A stretch of 64,000 bases of DNA from Saccharofermentans sp. Lineage in GTDB: Bacteria; Bacillota; Clostridia; Saccharofermentanales; Saccharofermentanaceae. Below, in pieces: positions 7,558 to 15,696 of the stretch. Positions within the stretch are counted from its first letter, which is position 1; each line of letters starts with the position of its first letter. The notes beneath the pieces are model-generated. The model made no database searches and was not told where the DNA came from. It saw only the letters and a program-made list of their open reading frames with translations. The stretch covers positions 1 to 64,000 of the forward strand of contig JAILMW010000021.1 in the NCBI GenBank assembly GCA_024692235.1. The letters run 5' to 3'. The position numbers and the translations under genes are program-made.

Positions 7558-7712
7558 ACGGTTTGCATTTCATTGTATTTGCAAGCCGTTTCATATATAA
7601 TGTGTATATAAGAAATGGTCGTTCAATACCCCTCAGAATCGGACAGGGGTTCATTTTGCTTAAGCCTGTCAAAAACAATGATGTTACCCCTTGAAGTTGA
7701 CTTCAGGGGGTA
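7558..7712 (+). terminator. Three successive hairpins closing the recombinase operon
   Basis: Three hairpins follow the last recombinase. The first pairs ACGGTTTGCA (7558-7567) with TGCAAGCCGT (7580-7589). The second pairs ACCCCT (7628-7633) with AGGGGT (7645-7650), followed by TCATTTT. The third pairs TACCCCTTGAAG (7685-7696) with CTTCAGGGGGTA (7701-7712), followed by CTTTATT. One or more should end transcription. The gap from 7515 to 7828 has no gene; a TATAAT at 7739-7744 probably belongs to the promoter of the next host gene. The element's right end must lie near here, but I found no matching direct repeat on the left. Confidence 0.6.
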
Positions 7713-7828
7713 CTTTATTAGGTTATAACCCCGTATGTTATAATTCGAATTGAAGATAGTTAGTCATCGTTTTCTTTATTTGCTGAGAATAACGACAGAG
7801 GTGTAAGGAACATAAGGGGAATATACAG

Positions 7829-8851
7829 ATGGATAGTGTATATAGTCATATCTGCCCGACTTGCGGCGGAAAGCTCAATGTAAATACAGAACGTCAGATG
7901 TATGAATGCCCTTTCTGCGGTGTAACATTCGACTATAACTATTTCCGTGAGGAAAGCGTATTGAGCATAGCTTCAGAAGCTCTTAAGAACGATGAGTTCA
8001 CTTCGGCAGAAAACGCTTACGATTTTATGCTGGAGAAAGAGCCTGATAACTTTGAAGCTCTTCGCGGCAAGGCACTTATAGCGATGGATATACCCAAGAT
8101 CGACTGCATAAGTGATCTTGATCTTTACACAAAGATCAACTATGGATCAGCCTATAAGAAGATCGACAGAGCGATCGAATCGTCTAAGCCTCAGGACCGC
8201 GAGTATTTTACTGTCATGAAGGATATTGTTGAATCCGGTCATGAATACATCGAAGATAAGTCTAAGCTTGAGGCCCAAAAGACTGAGAACGATAAATCAG
8301 AACACATCCTATACGAAGTGATCAAGGAAAGAGACTCTGTATTTATCTATGCTTCGGATAAGTTCAGTACGAAGAAAGCAATCATCCTTACGATCCTTTG
8401 CTACATTATCTGTTTGTTGATAGTATTTCTGGGTTTTAAGTTTGTCACGAGAAATCCGTATTCCAAAGCAGAGGATCTCAGCCGATATACGACAGAAGTC
8501 TCAGAAGACGAGAATTTTCTTGATGCGTTTAGTACCCATAATGATTATCAAGAAGCTCTTGAGAGGGAAGAGCAGCGTAAGATCAAATACGAAGCATGGG
8601 AGAAAGACCATCAGAATTCTAACGAAACTCTCATATTTATCCTGAGCCTTACTACTGTCGCATATGTTGTGATCGTATTCGCACTTTTCTTAGGCGGCAG
8701 GCGTTATAATGCCATGATCTCTAAGAAGCAGGCCATAGTGGATGAACAGAATGAAAAGATAAAGCACCTTGAAGAGAAGATTACTGAGACCAAAGGCAGG
8801 ATCGATCAGGGTTATAAGCGACTCTTAGAACTTCATCCCGTCAATGAATAG
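7829..8851 (+). CDS. Zinc-ribbon membrane protein with TPR-like segment
   Basis: The 340-residue protein opens with a zinc ribbon (CPTCGGKL and CPFCG, residues 10-36). A helical TPR-like stretch follows (EFTSAENAYDFMLEKEPDNFEAL). Two membrane segments come next (about 186-208 and 266-290), flanking an acidic soluble loop, and then a C-terminal coiled coil rich in Lys and Glu. Proteins of this layout are common and uncharacterised in Clostridia; a membrane sensor or scaffold role is possible. AAGGGGA precedes the ATG, and a TATAAT at 7739-7744 is the likely promoter element. It is the first host gene right of the mobile element. Confidence 0.7.
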   Translation: MDSVYSHICPTCGGKLNVNTERQMYECPFCGVTFDYNYFREESVLSIASEALKNDEFTSAENAYDFMLEKEPDNFEALRGKALIAMDIPKIDCISDLDLYTKINYGSAYKKIDRAIESSKPQDREYFTVMKDIVESGHEYIEDKSKLEAQKTENDKSEHILYEVIKERDSVFIYASDKFSTKKAIILTILCYIICLLIVFLGFKFVTRNPYSKAEDLSRYTTEVSEDENFLDAFSTHNDYQEALEREEQRKIKYEAWEKDHQNSNETLIFILSLTTVAYVVIVFALFLGGRRYNAMISKKQAIVDEQNEKIKHLEEKITETKGRIDQGYKRLLELHPVNE

Positions 8852-8943
8852 TTGTGTTGATAAGCAAGTAAGTTTTAAGGAACATTGCAACTTAATTTGC
8901 ACTTAGGGTTATTGGTTAGTAAAGTATACAGTTTCAAAAGCAT

Positions 8944-9675
8944 ATGGGAGCAGGATCAAGGCGAAATACCGGATATGTAATAGCAGCCGTTTTAATCGTG
9001 GCTTTGTTTGCTGTCCAGTTTTTATCCAGCCGATTAGGGTTCTTGATATCTAAGCAGCTTGATTATTCATCATTGGATCCAGACGATCTGTTCATGCGGG
9101 TGTCAGTCCATCACATAATACAGATGCTCTGTGCTTTGGCATTGATCTTTATCATTTGGAAGCTAAAGAAAACAGAAGGTTTTTACCTTCGTCCGCGATT
9201 GGATCACAAGGGGATTAAATACACCGTGATCTTCTGTGTTGCTTTGACACTTTATTATCTCGCCATCTATATCATCGGCTCTTTTACCGATTCCATAAAC
9301 ACATATGATTATGAGTTGAAGGCGACTAATGTAGTAGGAACACTCGCTTTCCAGCTGCTTTTGTCCGGGCCGTCGGAAGAGATCCTTTTCAGATCGCTTC
9401 CTATAGCCGTTATGTTAAGTACGCTTGATCCTGACAGTAAAAGAGACAGAGCCATAGCCGTTATAAGCGCAGCTACTCTATTCGGAATCGCACATATTAA
9501 CTTATTCACATTACAGGTCCCATGGTTTCAGGTTTGTTATGCTTTTGTATTGGGTATCTTTTACGGATATACCTTTATCAGATCGAGAAGTGTTATCTAT
9601 CCGATGATAATGCATAGCATGAGTAATGTTATCTCCGTGGGCGGATGCTATCTGTATATGGTACTATTCAATTGA
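8944..9675 (+). CDS. CPBP-family intramembrane glutamic protease
   Basis: The 243-residue multi-pass membrane protein has the three CPBP (Abi, CAAX protease-like) motifs: EEILFR (Glu145, Glu146, Arg150), FGIAH (Phe180, His184) and HSMSN near the C-terminus. These residues form the proteolytic centre within the membrane in this family. Typical substrates are unknown in most bacteria; roles in bacteriocin self-immunity and signalling are described for relatives. The gene is alone between two gaps of 90 and 180 bases. No strong ribosome binding site precedes the ATG, so the start is less sure than the identity. Confidence 0.88.
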   Translation: MGAGSRRNTGYVIAAVLIVALFAVQFLSSRLGFLISKQLDYSSLDPDDLFMRVSVHHIIQMLCALALIFIIWKLKKTEGFYLRPRLDHKGIKYTVIFCVALTLYYLAIYIIGSFTDSINTYDYELKATNVVGTLAFQLLLSGPSEEILFRSLPIAVMLSTLDPDSKRDRAIAVISAATLFGIAHINLFTLQVPWFQVCYAFVLGIFYGYTFIRSRSVIYPMIMHSMSNVISVGGCYLYMVLFN

Positions 9676-9856
9676 TCATGATAGTCTTTATCGGGATAGT
9701 AAACAGTTTGATATGACAAGAGGTGCCAAATGAAGATCAGGCAAGTCTATTTCAGTAGTCGCCGCTTGGTAGGATATAATGTTCCGAAGCAGATAACATG
9801 TGTGAGATCATGAGTTTTAATTTTCGTATGATATTTATGAAGGAGTAACAGAGCAG

Positions 9857-11059
9857 ATGGAAGAGAATAGCAAAGGCGGTCTTTGGACATTAAGATATAC
9901 TCTCATGAATGCCACTTACTTTGTGGCGTTCTGTACTATCCATGCATGTGCAGCCGTATTTCTTCTGGACAGGGGTTTCTCCAATACTGAGGTCGGTATC
10001 CTTCTGGCGTTATCTAATATCGTATCTGCTGTTTTCCAGCCCTTTATCGCAGGCATAATAGATAAGAAGGGTGCTCTTACTAACAGACGCTTTATCATGA
10101 TCTCTGTTATCGTGATACTTATAGGCTCTGTCGTGCTCCTCTTTGTAAAAGATATAAAGGTGGTTGTATTTGCCGTATTTGCGCTTATATATATGATCCA
10201 GTTTGCATATCAGCCTGTTATGACGGCTCTTTGCTTTGAATATCAGAAGGCCGGAAGCAGGATCAACTACGGTCTTGCAAGGGGCATAGGTTCTGCAAGC
10301 TTTGCCTTTACCGCATTCTTCATAGGAAGGTTCGTCGAGAGTAACGGTGTAACGGTCCTTCTTATAGTAAACATAATCACGATGGCTTTATCCTTTGTAT
10401 TGGCGCTTACTTTCGTTAAGCCGCAAAGCTCTGAGGAGAATTCGGGAGAGATCTCCGGTAAAGCAGCTCATAACGGACTTATAAGTTTCTCCAAGGCATA
10501 TCCGGCGTTTGCTCTCTATCTGGTTGCTACTGTCTGCTTTTATTTCGCGCACAATATGATCAATGATTTTATGATACAGATAATAAGAAGCCTTGGTGGA
10601 GGAGAGACGGAACTCGGTTATGCCAATTTCCTTCAGGCGATACTTGAACTTCCGGTAATGGCCCTAATAGGATTCGTCCTTAAGAAGATCTCTTCTAATA
10701 AGCTTCTTATTATGTCCGGCTTTGCCTTCCTCATCAAGATCGTTATCCTCATCTTTGCGACTAACATGGCTATGATGTATTTAAGCCAGTCATGCCAGCT
10801 CTTTGCCTATGCCGTATTTATTCCCGCGGCGGCATATTATGTCAGCACTACCATGGATGAATCAGATCAGGTCAAAGGTCAAGCATATGTTACCAGTGCC
10901 ATTACATTGGGAGGAGTATTCTCTAACCTTATAAGCGGCGTCATATTGGATCATTACGGCATCAAGGTCATGCTCATAACCGGTACTGTTGTCTGCGCTG
11001 TAGGAGCCGTGATAGGTACTGTTGCCATGAAGTCAATGAAGCATAGAGCCAGTTCTTAA
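9857..11059 (+). CDS. Major facilitator superfamily transporter
   Basis: The 400-residue protein has 12 likely membrane segments and an N-terminal half of the MFS_1-like (LacY/nucleoside symporter) type, with DRGFSNTEVGILLALSNI followed by the loop IIDKKG. The sugar or nucleoside specificity cannot be read from sequence. GGAG at 9842-9845 lies about 11 bases before the ATG. The gene stands alone, followed by a GC-rich hairpin (GCCCGG at 11080-11085, CCGGGC at 11101-11106) without a clear T-run. A drug efflux role is equally possible. Confidence 0.85.
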   Translation: MEENSKGGLWTLRYTLMNATYFVAFCTIHACAAVFLLDRGFSNTEVGILLALSNIVSAVFQPFIAGIIDKKGALTNRRFIMISVIVILIGSVVLLFVKDIKVVVFAVFALIYMIQFAYQPVMTALCFEYQKAGSRINYGLARGIGSASFAFTAFFIGRFVESNGVTVLLIVNIITMALSFVLALTFVKPQSSEENSGEISGKAAHNGLISFSKAYPAFALYLVATVCFYFAHNMINDFMIQIIRSLGGGETELGYANFLQAILELPVMALIGFVLKKISSNKLLIMSGFAFLIKIVILIFATNMAMMYLSQSCQLFAYAVFIPAAAYYVSTTMDESDQVKGQAYVTSAITLGGVFSNLISGVILDHYGIKVMLITGTVVCAVGAVIGTVAMKSMKHRASS

Positions 11060-11127
11060 GAGAAAGATGATCTCTTTATGCCCGGGTGCTGCTTTGGGTA
11101 CCGGGCAAGATGCCGCCTGTACTATGG

Positions 11128-11133
11128 TATAAT
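11128..11133 (+). promoter_or_regulatory. -10 element for the lipoprotein/GNAT operon
   Basis: TATAAT preceded by TATGG lies 57 bases before the lipoprotein ATG at 11190. No convincing -35 box is seen at the usual distance. It is placed after the GC-rich hairpin that follows the transporter gene, which suits the start of a new transcription unit. Confidence 0.4.
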
Positions 11134-11189
11134 CCGTGTATCAGTAAGTAATATCAGCTTTGAGCAATAAGAGAGGCTTAGGTTCTAAT

Positions 11190-11549
11190 ATGAGACGGAT
11201 CATCTCTATAATACTGATCACGATATTTGCTGCGGGAATAATAGGTTGCAGCAAGACTGAACCTGAACCGGATCCTCATCAGTTGACTCTGGATAAAGTT
11301 ATTGAATTGTCTTCCAAAGGGGAAGATCTGACCTGGGAAGACTTCGAGGAATACCATGGCGTAGAATGTGGCTCCGGTCTTTATATAGTGCGGTACGATA
11401 TCGATGATGAATATGAACTGGTGATCGGAGGAACCTCTGCAGTAGGAATCCCTATGTATATTAATCTAGTTCGGAAGGATTCAGAGGATGAGTCAGGGGT
11501 CATCGATATAAGGACAGAGAATGTACAGGAATTTATAAAAGAAGCCTGA
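11190..11549 (+). CDS. Small lipoprotein
   Basis: The protein has 119 residues from the ATG at 11190; the TTG at 11160 is in frame but has no ribosome binding site. The N-terminus is a lipoprotein signal: MRRIISIILITIFAAG then the lipobox IIGC, so the mature protein starts at Cys and is anchored to the outer face of the membrane. The mature part is acidic (EDLTWEDFEEYHGVECGSGLYI and a YELVIGG strand) and resembles small Clostridia lipoproteins with a KTEPEPD-like linker. The function is unknown. Its stop overlaps the start of the GNAT gene (TGATG), so it heads a coupled operon running to about 12405. Confidence 0.7.
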   Translation: MRRIISIILITIFAAGIIGCSKTEPEPDPHQLTLDKVIELSSKGEDLTWEDFEEYHGVECGSGLYIVRYDIDDEYELVIGGTSAVGIPMYINLVRKDSEDESGVIDIRTENVQEFIKEA

Positions 11550-12100
11550 TGGAACTTAAGGAACTCACATTAGAAGAGATACGAGGTATCTATAAGGAAC
11601 ATCTTTGCAGGGATTTTCCCGCGGATGAGCTAAAGCCCCTGGACAGGATCGAAGCTTCCTTAAGGGAAGGTGCATATCGCTGTATAGGAGCTTTTGAAGA
11701 GGGTGCATTTCGAGCATATGCATTCTTTGTCGTTATCGGTGACAGATGCCTTCTTGATTACTTCGGCGTAGTGCCGTCAGTCAGAGGAAAAGGTATAGGT
11801 ACGGCTTTCCTGAAGCAAGTGCTGTCTTCCCAGGACTCAGAGATGATACTTATCGAGATAGAAGACCCCGAAGAAGGCGAAATGCAGATCCGAAGCAGAA
11901 GAAAGAACTTCTACATCAATGCGGGATGCAGGGACACGAAGGTGCGCTTTACTACATTCGGAGTAAAGTTCCTTCTCCTTGAGTATCCGACTTCTATAGC
12001 GCATTCTCCTGAGGAGATTGAAGAGGGATACAGGGGTATCTACAGGGCGATACTGCCTAGGAGTATGTATGAAAGGAATATAAGGGACCTAAGAGTATGA
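11549..12100 (+). CDS. GNAT-family N-acetyltransferase
   Basis: The 183-residue protein has the GNAT acetyl-CoA loop, FGVVPSVRGKGIGTAFL (about 73-90), matching the Q/RxxGxG/A motif, after a LLDY strand. The substrate is unknown. The start overlaps the lipoprotein stop by one base and the stop overlaps the next start (ATGA), so the three genes are one operon. It is one of six GNAT proteins in this window, none of which has a recognisable specific target. Confidence 0.82.
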   Translation: MELKELTLEEIRGIYKEHLCRDFPADELKPLDRIEASLREGAYRCIGAFEEGAFRAYAFFVVIGDRCLLDYFGVVPSVRGKGIGTAFLKQVLSSQDSEMILIEIEDPEEGEMQIRSRRKNFYINAGCRDTKVRFTTFGVKFLLLEYPTSIAHSPEEIEEGYRGIYRAILPRSMYERNIRDLRV

Positions 12101-12405
12101 GATCGGTTGATAATGGAGCATTAGAACTATACAGGGGAACTGTCTTCAGGTTCAAAGGGGAATATCCTTTTAGAGAAGATACTGTTGACTTTATGCTCTG
12201 CGATTATCCTAATTTCAGTGAGAATAAGAGCCCTTTTGCCTTGTATTGCATATCCGGGTATTGCGCAGGAGAACTCGAGTATGTATTCCCGCTTGAAGCA
12301 ATGTCTCAAGGATCCAGGAGCATACGTAAGGATTGGGTCCTGGAGAACTGGAATAAAAGAATATATGATGGATGTGATATCTGCGATGTTGAGATCATCG
12401 TCTGA
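12097..12405 (+). CDS. Imm45-like immunity protein
   Basis: The 102-residue protein has LYRGTVFRF, VDFMLCDY, ISGYCAGELEYVFP, DWVLENWNKRIYDGCD and a final DVEIIV. This order and spacing fit the Imm45 family of polymorphic-toxin immunity proteins, with the WLxENWNKWxY block as the best match. Family members neutralise partner toxins; no toxin gene is visible nearby, so it would be an orphan immunity gene or have been recruited. The call rests on remembered family sequence and was not searched. The start is coupled to the GNAT stop by ATGA. Confidence 0.55.
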   Translation: MRSVDNGALELYRGTVFRFKGEYPFREDTVDFMLCDYPNFSENKSPFALYCISGYCAGELEYVFPLEAMSQGSRSIRKDWVLENWNKRIYDGCDICDVEIIV

Positions 12406-12420
12406 TAATGGAGATTTGCT

Positions 12421-12870
12421 ATGGAACTTAAAAGACTGACAATAGAAGACAAAGAAGCGATAAAGGAGCTGTTCACCGGTGTATTTATGGGAGAACCCTG
12501 GAACGACGACTGGTCTGATGCTAAGCAGCTCGACCTTTATATAGATGACCTCTGCGGTCAGAACTATTCACTGACTTACGGCCTCTTCGACGGGGACGAG
12601 ATGATCGGACTTTCTATGGGCTATATCAAGCACTGGTATACGGGAACTGAGTATATAATCAACGAGCTCTGTATCAAGACTGACCGTCAGGGAAGCGGAG
12701 CGGGATCATTCTTCCTGGAGCAGATAGAAAAGGCCATCAAGGAGATCGGCCTCAAGCAGATATTTCTTCTTACTGACAGGGAGGTACCTGCATATAACTT
12801 CTACAAGAAGAACGGCTACGTTGAGGTGAGCAGCTTAGTTCCATTCTCGAAATGCTTTAAGGAGAATTAA
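12421..12870 (+). CDS. GNAT-family N-acetyltransferase
   Basis: The 149-residue protein has the GNAT core, INELCIKTDRQGSGAGSFFL (acetyl-CoA loop at about 80-100), and a late strand YNFYKKNGYVEV typical of the family's last helix and beta bulge. The substrate is unknown. GGAG at 12411-12414 lies 6 bases before the ATG. It follows the Imm45-like gene by 15 bases and is 2 bases from the hydrolase start, so it belongs to the same run. Confidence 0.85.
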   Translation: MELKRLTIEDKEAIKELFTGVFMGEPWNDDWSDAKQLDLYIDDLCGQNYSLTYGLFDGDEMIGLSMGYIKHWYTGTEYIINELCIKTDRQGSGAGSFFLEQIEKAIKEIGLKQIFLLTDREVPAYNFYKKNGYVEVSSLVPFSKCFKEN

Positions 12871-12872
12871 GA

Positions 12873-13550
12873 ATGGAACTTAAGAAACTTACAGAACATA
12901 TATGGTATTTGCCTTACGAGGAAGAACGTGATCGTCCTAACCTCTGCTATATCAAGGGAGATAAGAGAAGCCTTGCTGTTGATGCAGGACACTCGGAGGC
13001 GCATATAAGAGAGTTTTACGATCTTATCAGTAAGGAAGGTCTGCCGCTTCCATCCCTTACGGTGATTACTCACTGGCACTGGGACCATACTTTCGCGATG
13101 CATGCGGTAAACGGTATTACTCTTGCTAACAAAAGGACCAACGAGCATCTTCTGGAATGTATAAAGAAGATAGAGGAGAATGGTCCTGATGAGTTTATCA
13201 ATATGTATGACAGCATCAGGAAAGAATATGAGGGCGGCAGGGAAGTCGTCGTAGTACCAGCGGATATCGTATTCGAGGGTGACATGACTATCGACCTCGG
13301 AGGATGCACGGTCAAGCTCCTTCAGACAAAGGCTCCCCACACGGACGATTCAACGCTTGTCTATGTATGTGAAGACAACACTCTCTTTGTAGGTGATGCC
13401 ACATGCGCACAGTTTCCCAACGGAACCAAGGATAAGGAACTGGCAAATGAACTTGCAGATAAGATAAGGTCGACCGGAGCCGTTACCTGTGTAGAAGGAC
13501 ATTGGCAGCCGGTAGAAGTGGAAGATACATTGGGAGATCTTTTAACATGA
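12873..13550 (+). CDS. Metallo-beta-lactamase-fold hydrolase
   Basis: The 225-residue protein has the metal-binding motif THWHWDH (His67, His69, Asp71, His72), then an APHTDD loop giving another His and a VGDAT strand with Asp. This is the metallo-beta-lactamase fold with a two-metal centre. Members include glyoxalase II-like enzymes, lactonases and others, so the substrate is open. The start has AAGGAG 6 bases upstream, and the gene is overlapped at its end by the next ATG. Clustering with a deaminase-like gene suggests small-molecule metabolism, not an antibiotic-resistance role. Confidence 0.88.
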   Translation: MELKKLTEHIWYLPYEEERDRPNLCYIKGDKRSLAVDAGHSEAHIREFYDLISKEGLPLPSLTVITHWHWDHTFAMHAVNGITLANKRTNEHLLECIKKIEENGPDEFINMYDSIRKEYEGGREVVVVPADIVFEGDMTIDLGGCTVKLLQTKAPHTDDSTLVYVCEDNTLFVGDATCAQFPNGTKDKELANELADKIRSTGAVTCVEGHWQPVEVEDTLGDLLT

Positions 13551-14488
13551 AAGATCTGTTTTTTGAAGGACTTATCGAGAATGATACAGAGAAACTCTTA
13601 AGAGTTCCCAAGAGTGATATCCATGTTCACTCTACCAAGGGATGCAGAAGAGAATGGCTGGAAGAGAGATTGAATGTAGATCTTCCTAAGCCCCCGCCGA
13701 AGTTCGACGGTCTTTGGGGCATGCAGGGATGGTTCACTTCTACGATAAAGCCTTATTGTTCCGGTGCAGAAGGTATTATCGTCCGCTGGGAAGGTTCTTT
13801 TGCGGAAGCCGGAAGGAATAACATAACAAGACTTGCGATGAACTTCGGAGTCACGGAGATCGACCTTGTCGGAGGTATGGAGACATTCGTTCCGATGATC
13901 GAAGAATTCCACAAGAAGTATTGTCCCGATACCGTCTTTGAACCCGAGATAACATATGTCGCTGCTTGCGATGTTCAGATGGAGACTGACAGGATGAGTG
14001 AGTATCTCTCATCCGGATATTTCAGATCCATCGATGTCTGCGGCGGTGAAGATATCAAGCCGGTAGAAGACTTTATACCGTTGTATCGTAAGGCAGAGCA
14101 GCATCATCTGATCAAGAGGATGCATGTAGGAGAGAGCGGCAGCGCTGAAGATGTCAGGCGGGCAGTGGAAATTCTGGGACTTGATGAGGTCCACCACGGT
14201 ATCGGTGCGGCAAGCTCAAAGGAAGTCATGAGATTTCTTGCAGATAACAAGATGCAGCTTAATGTATGCCCAAGCAGTAATGTAATGTTGGGATATGCGA
14301 AGAGCTATAAGGAATATCCGATCAGGCAGCTTTATGAGAATGGCGTTAAAGTCACGATCAATACGGATGATCTTCTCCTGTTTGACAGCTCTATAGAGAA
14401 TGAGTATCTGCGCCTGTACAATGCAGGGGCTCTCGGTCTTGAAGAACTTAACGATATACGTATGCAGGGACTGTGCTCGCAATCCTGA
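13547..14488 (+). CDS. Adenosine deaminase-like metallohydrolase
   Basis: The 313-residue protein starts at an ATG overlapping the previous stop. It has HVHS (His26, His28), HVGESG (the HAGE equivalent), VHHGIGA, CPSSNVML and INTDD near the end. These are the zinc and purine-site motifs of the adenosine deaminase family. It would deaminate adenosine or a related compound, but AMP or modified adenosines are possible. The C-terminus is somewhat short (ends MQGLCSQS), although the catalytic residues are all present. GGGAG at 13532-13536 precedes the ATG. Confidence 0.83.
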   Translation: MKDLFFEGLIENDTEKLLRVPKSDIHVHSTKGCRREWLEERLNVDLPKPPPKFDGLWGMQGWFTSTIKPYCSGAEGIIVRWEGSFAEAGRNNITRLAMNFGVTEIDLVGGMETFVPMIEEFHKKYCPDTVFEPEITYVAACDVQMETDRMSEYLSSGYFRSIDVCGGEDIKPVEDFIPLYRKAEQHHLIKRMHVGESGSAEDVRRAVEILGLDEVHHGIGAASSKEVMRFLADNKMQLNVCPSSNVMLGYAKSYKEYPIRQLYENGVKVTINTDDLLLFDSSIENEYLRLYNAGALGLEELNDIRMQGLCSQS

Positions 14489-14516
14489 GACAGTCTTAAA
14501 GGAATGAGGTATAGAT

Positions 14517-14618
14517 ATGAACAGTAATAAAATACATGTATCCGAATTAACTCCTCAGGAGTTCCGGAAGTTATTTCCGATCGTGCTTAAGGACGTCCTT
14601 CCTGAATATGCGGACTGA
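14517..14618 (+). pseudogene. GrpB-like N-terminal fragment
   Basis: A 33-residue reading frame, MNSNKIHVSELTPQ then EFRKLFPIVLKDVLPEYAD, starts 28 bases after the deaminase stop. The VSELTPQEFRKLFPI stretch resembles the start of GrpB-family (nucleotidyltransferase-like) proteins, which normally have about 170 residues. The frame ends 7 bases before the convergent dihydrouridine synthase gene, so the rest has been lost. It is read as a truncated remnant; the alternative is a short real peptide. The family match is from memory of the N-terminal pattern and is tentative. Confidence 0.4.
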
Positions 14619-14625
14619 GATAGTA

Positions 14626-15564
14626 TCAGCTTAGCATCGAGTGGTATACGACATCCTCGTATTCTGCGCATTTCTTTGCCTTGATGATCCGCTTGATGTC
14701 GCGTTCGTGTCCGTTAAAGAGCACCTGCCAGTAAGACCACAGTTCTCTCATCTTGTGAAGGATGTTGATGTCCGGTGACATGATCTCCTTATATTCGTTG
14801 TAAAGAGTATCGTGCAATTTCCTGAACTTTATAAGGTCAGTCTCCGTTGTATTACCTTTGAGCTTATCAGCAAGGGAAGGATCCGATATCAGGCCTCGTC
14901 CGAGCATTACGGGATCAAGGTCTTTATGGAACAGTGTCGTTAGTTCATCGTAGTCCTTGGATGTGAATATATTACCGTTATATACAAGCGGTGCATTGGA
15001 ATGCTCCAGTGCGTATGCGAAGTATTCCTTGCGGGTATCACCCTTATAGAAGTCGCCTCTTATCCTTGGGTGTACGATAAGTTCGCTTACAGGGAATGCA
15101 TTGAATATATCCACGAGGTCGTAGAATTCATCGGGATCGTAGTAGCCCAGCCTGGTCTTGATAGATATCTGAATACCTTCTGCTTCGGCGTTGGAATAGA
15201 TGTCATCCAGAAACCTCTGAAGGGCTAATGTCTCAGGGAGGAAACCTGCGCCTTTACCCTTGGCGCAGACTGTTCCTGAAGGACATCCCAGATTAAGGTT
15301 GATCTCTTTGTATCCCATATCGTGAAGTTCTTTGGCGGCTTCGATAAAAAGATCGGATCTGCACGTTAGTATCTGGGGGACCATGTATATCACGCTATTA
15401 TTTTCAGGCGCGACATCGCGTCTCTCGCGTGGGGTCATGGGAGCTTTCTCAGACGGAGATATAAACGGAGCGAAGTACTTGTCTATGTTGCCGTAAATCT
15501 TGCTATAAGCATTACGGTATATATGGTTGGTGATGCCCTCAAGAGGGGCAAGATATATCTTCAT
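14626..15564 (-). CDS. dus: tRNA-dihydrouridine synthase
   Basis: The 312-residue protein begins MKIYLAPLEGITN (flavin-site APLEGIT) and has NLNLGCPSGTV (about 90-102), IKTRLGY, ELIVHPR and MLGRGLISDP, the standard Dus TIM-barrel and FMN-binding motifs. It reduces uridine to dihydrouridine in tRNA with FMN and NADPH; the exact position cannot be assigned. It is the only minus-strand gene in this stretch, convergent with the deaminase operon and divergent from the next gene, with a 130-base gap between. Its C-terminal part (YSYWQVLFNGHERDIKRI) fits the Dus helical domain. Confidence 0.92.
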   Translation of the reverse strand: MKIYLAPLEGITNHIYRNAYSKIYGNIDKYFAPFISPSEKAPMTPRERRDVAPENNSVIYMVPQILTCRSDLFIEAAKELHDMGYKEINLNLGCPSGTVCAKGKGAGFLPETLALQRFLDDIYSNAEAEGIQISIKTRLGYYDPDEFYDLVDIFNAFPVSELIVHPRIRGDFYKGDTRKEYFAYALEHSNAPLVYNGNIFTSKDYDELTTLFHKDLDPVMLGRGLISDPSLADKLKGNTTETDLIKFRKLHDTLYNEYKEIMSPDINILHKMRELWSYWQVLFNGHERDIKRIIKAKKCAEYEDVVYHSMLS

Positions 15565-15696
15565 ATAAGATGTATTACCTTTTGTATATTACTTGTCACT
15601 TATTCTATCTTATTATCTCGCCTTGTAGTACCCGTAAGGTATGCTCTATAATCCAATTGTTGTCGCAGACAAAAAAGATGATTGAAGAACAGACTG

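Noticed and set aside
1..7828. Direct-repeat attachment sites bounding the recombinase element
   Set aside because: I compared the sequence from 621-956 with that from 7515-7828 and saw no convincing shared repeat; the left boundary may be hidden by the IS21 insertion.
9730..9813. 27-residue ORF with AGAGGTG upstream, before the MFS transporter
   Set aside because: Could be a leader peptide, but it has no hairpin or other supporting feature, so it is not claimed.
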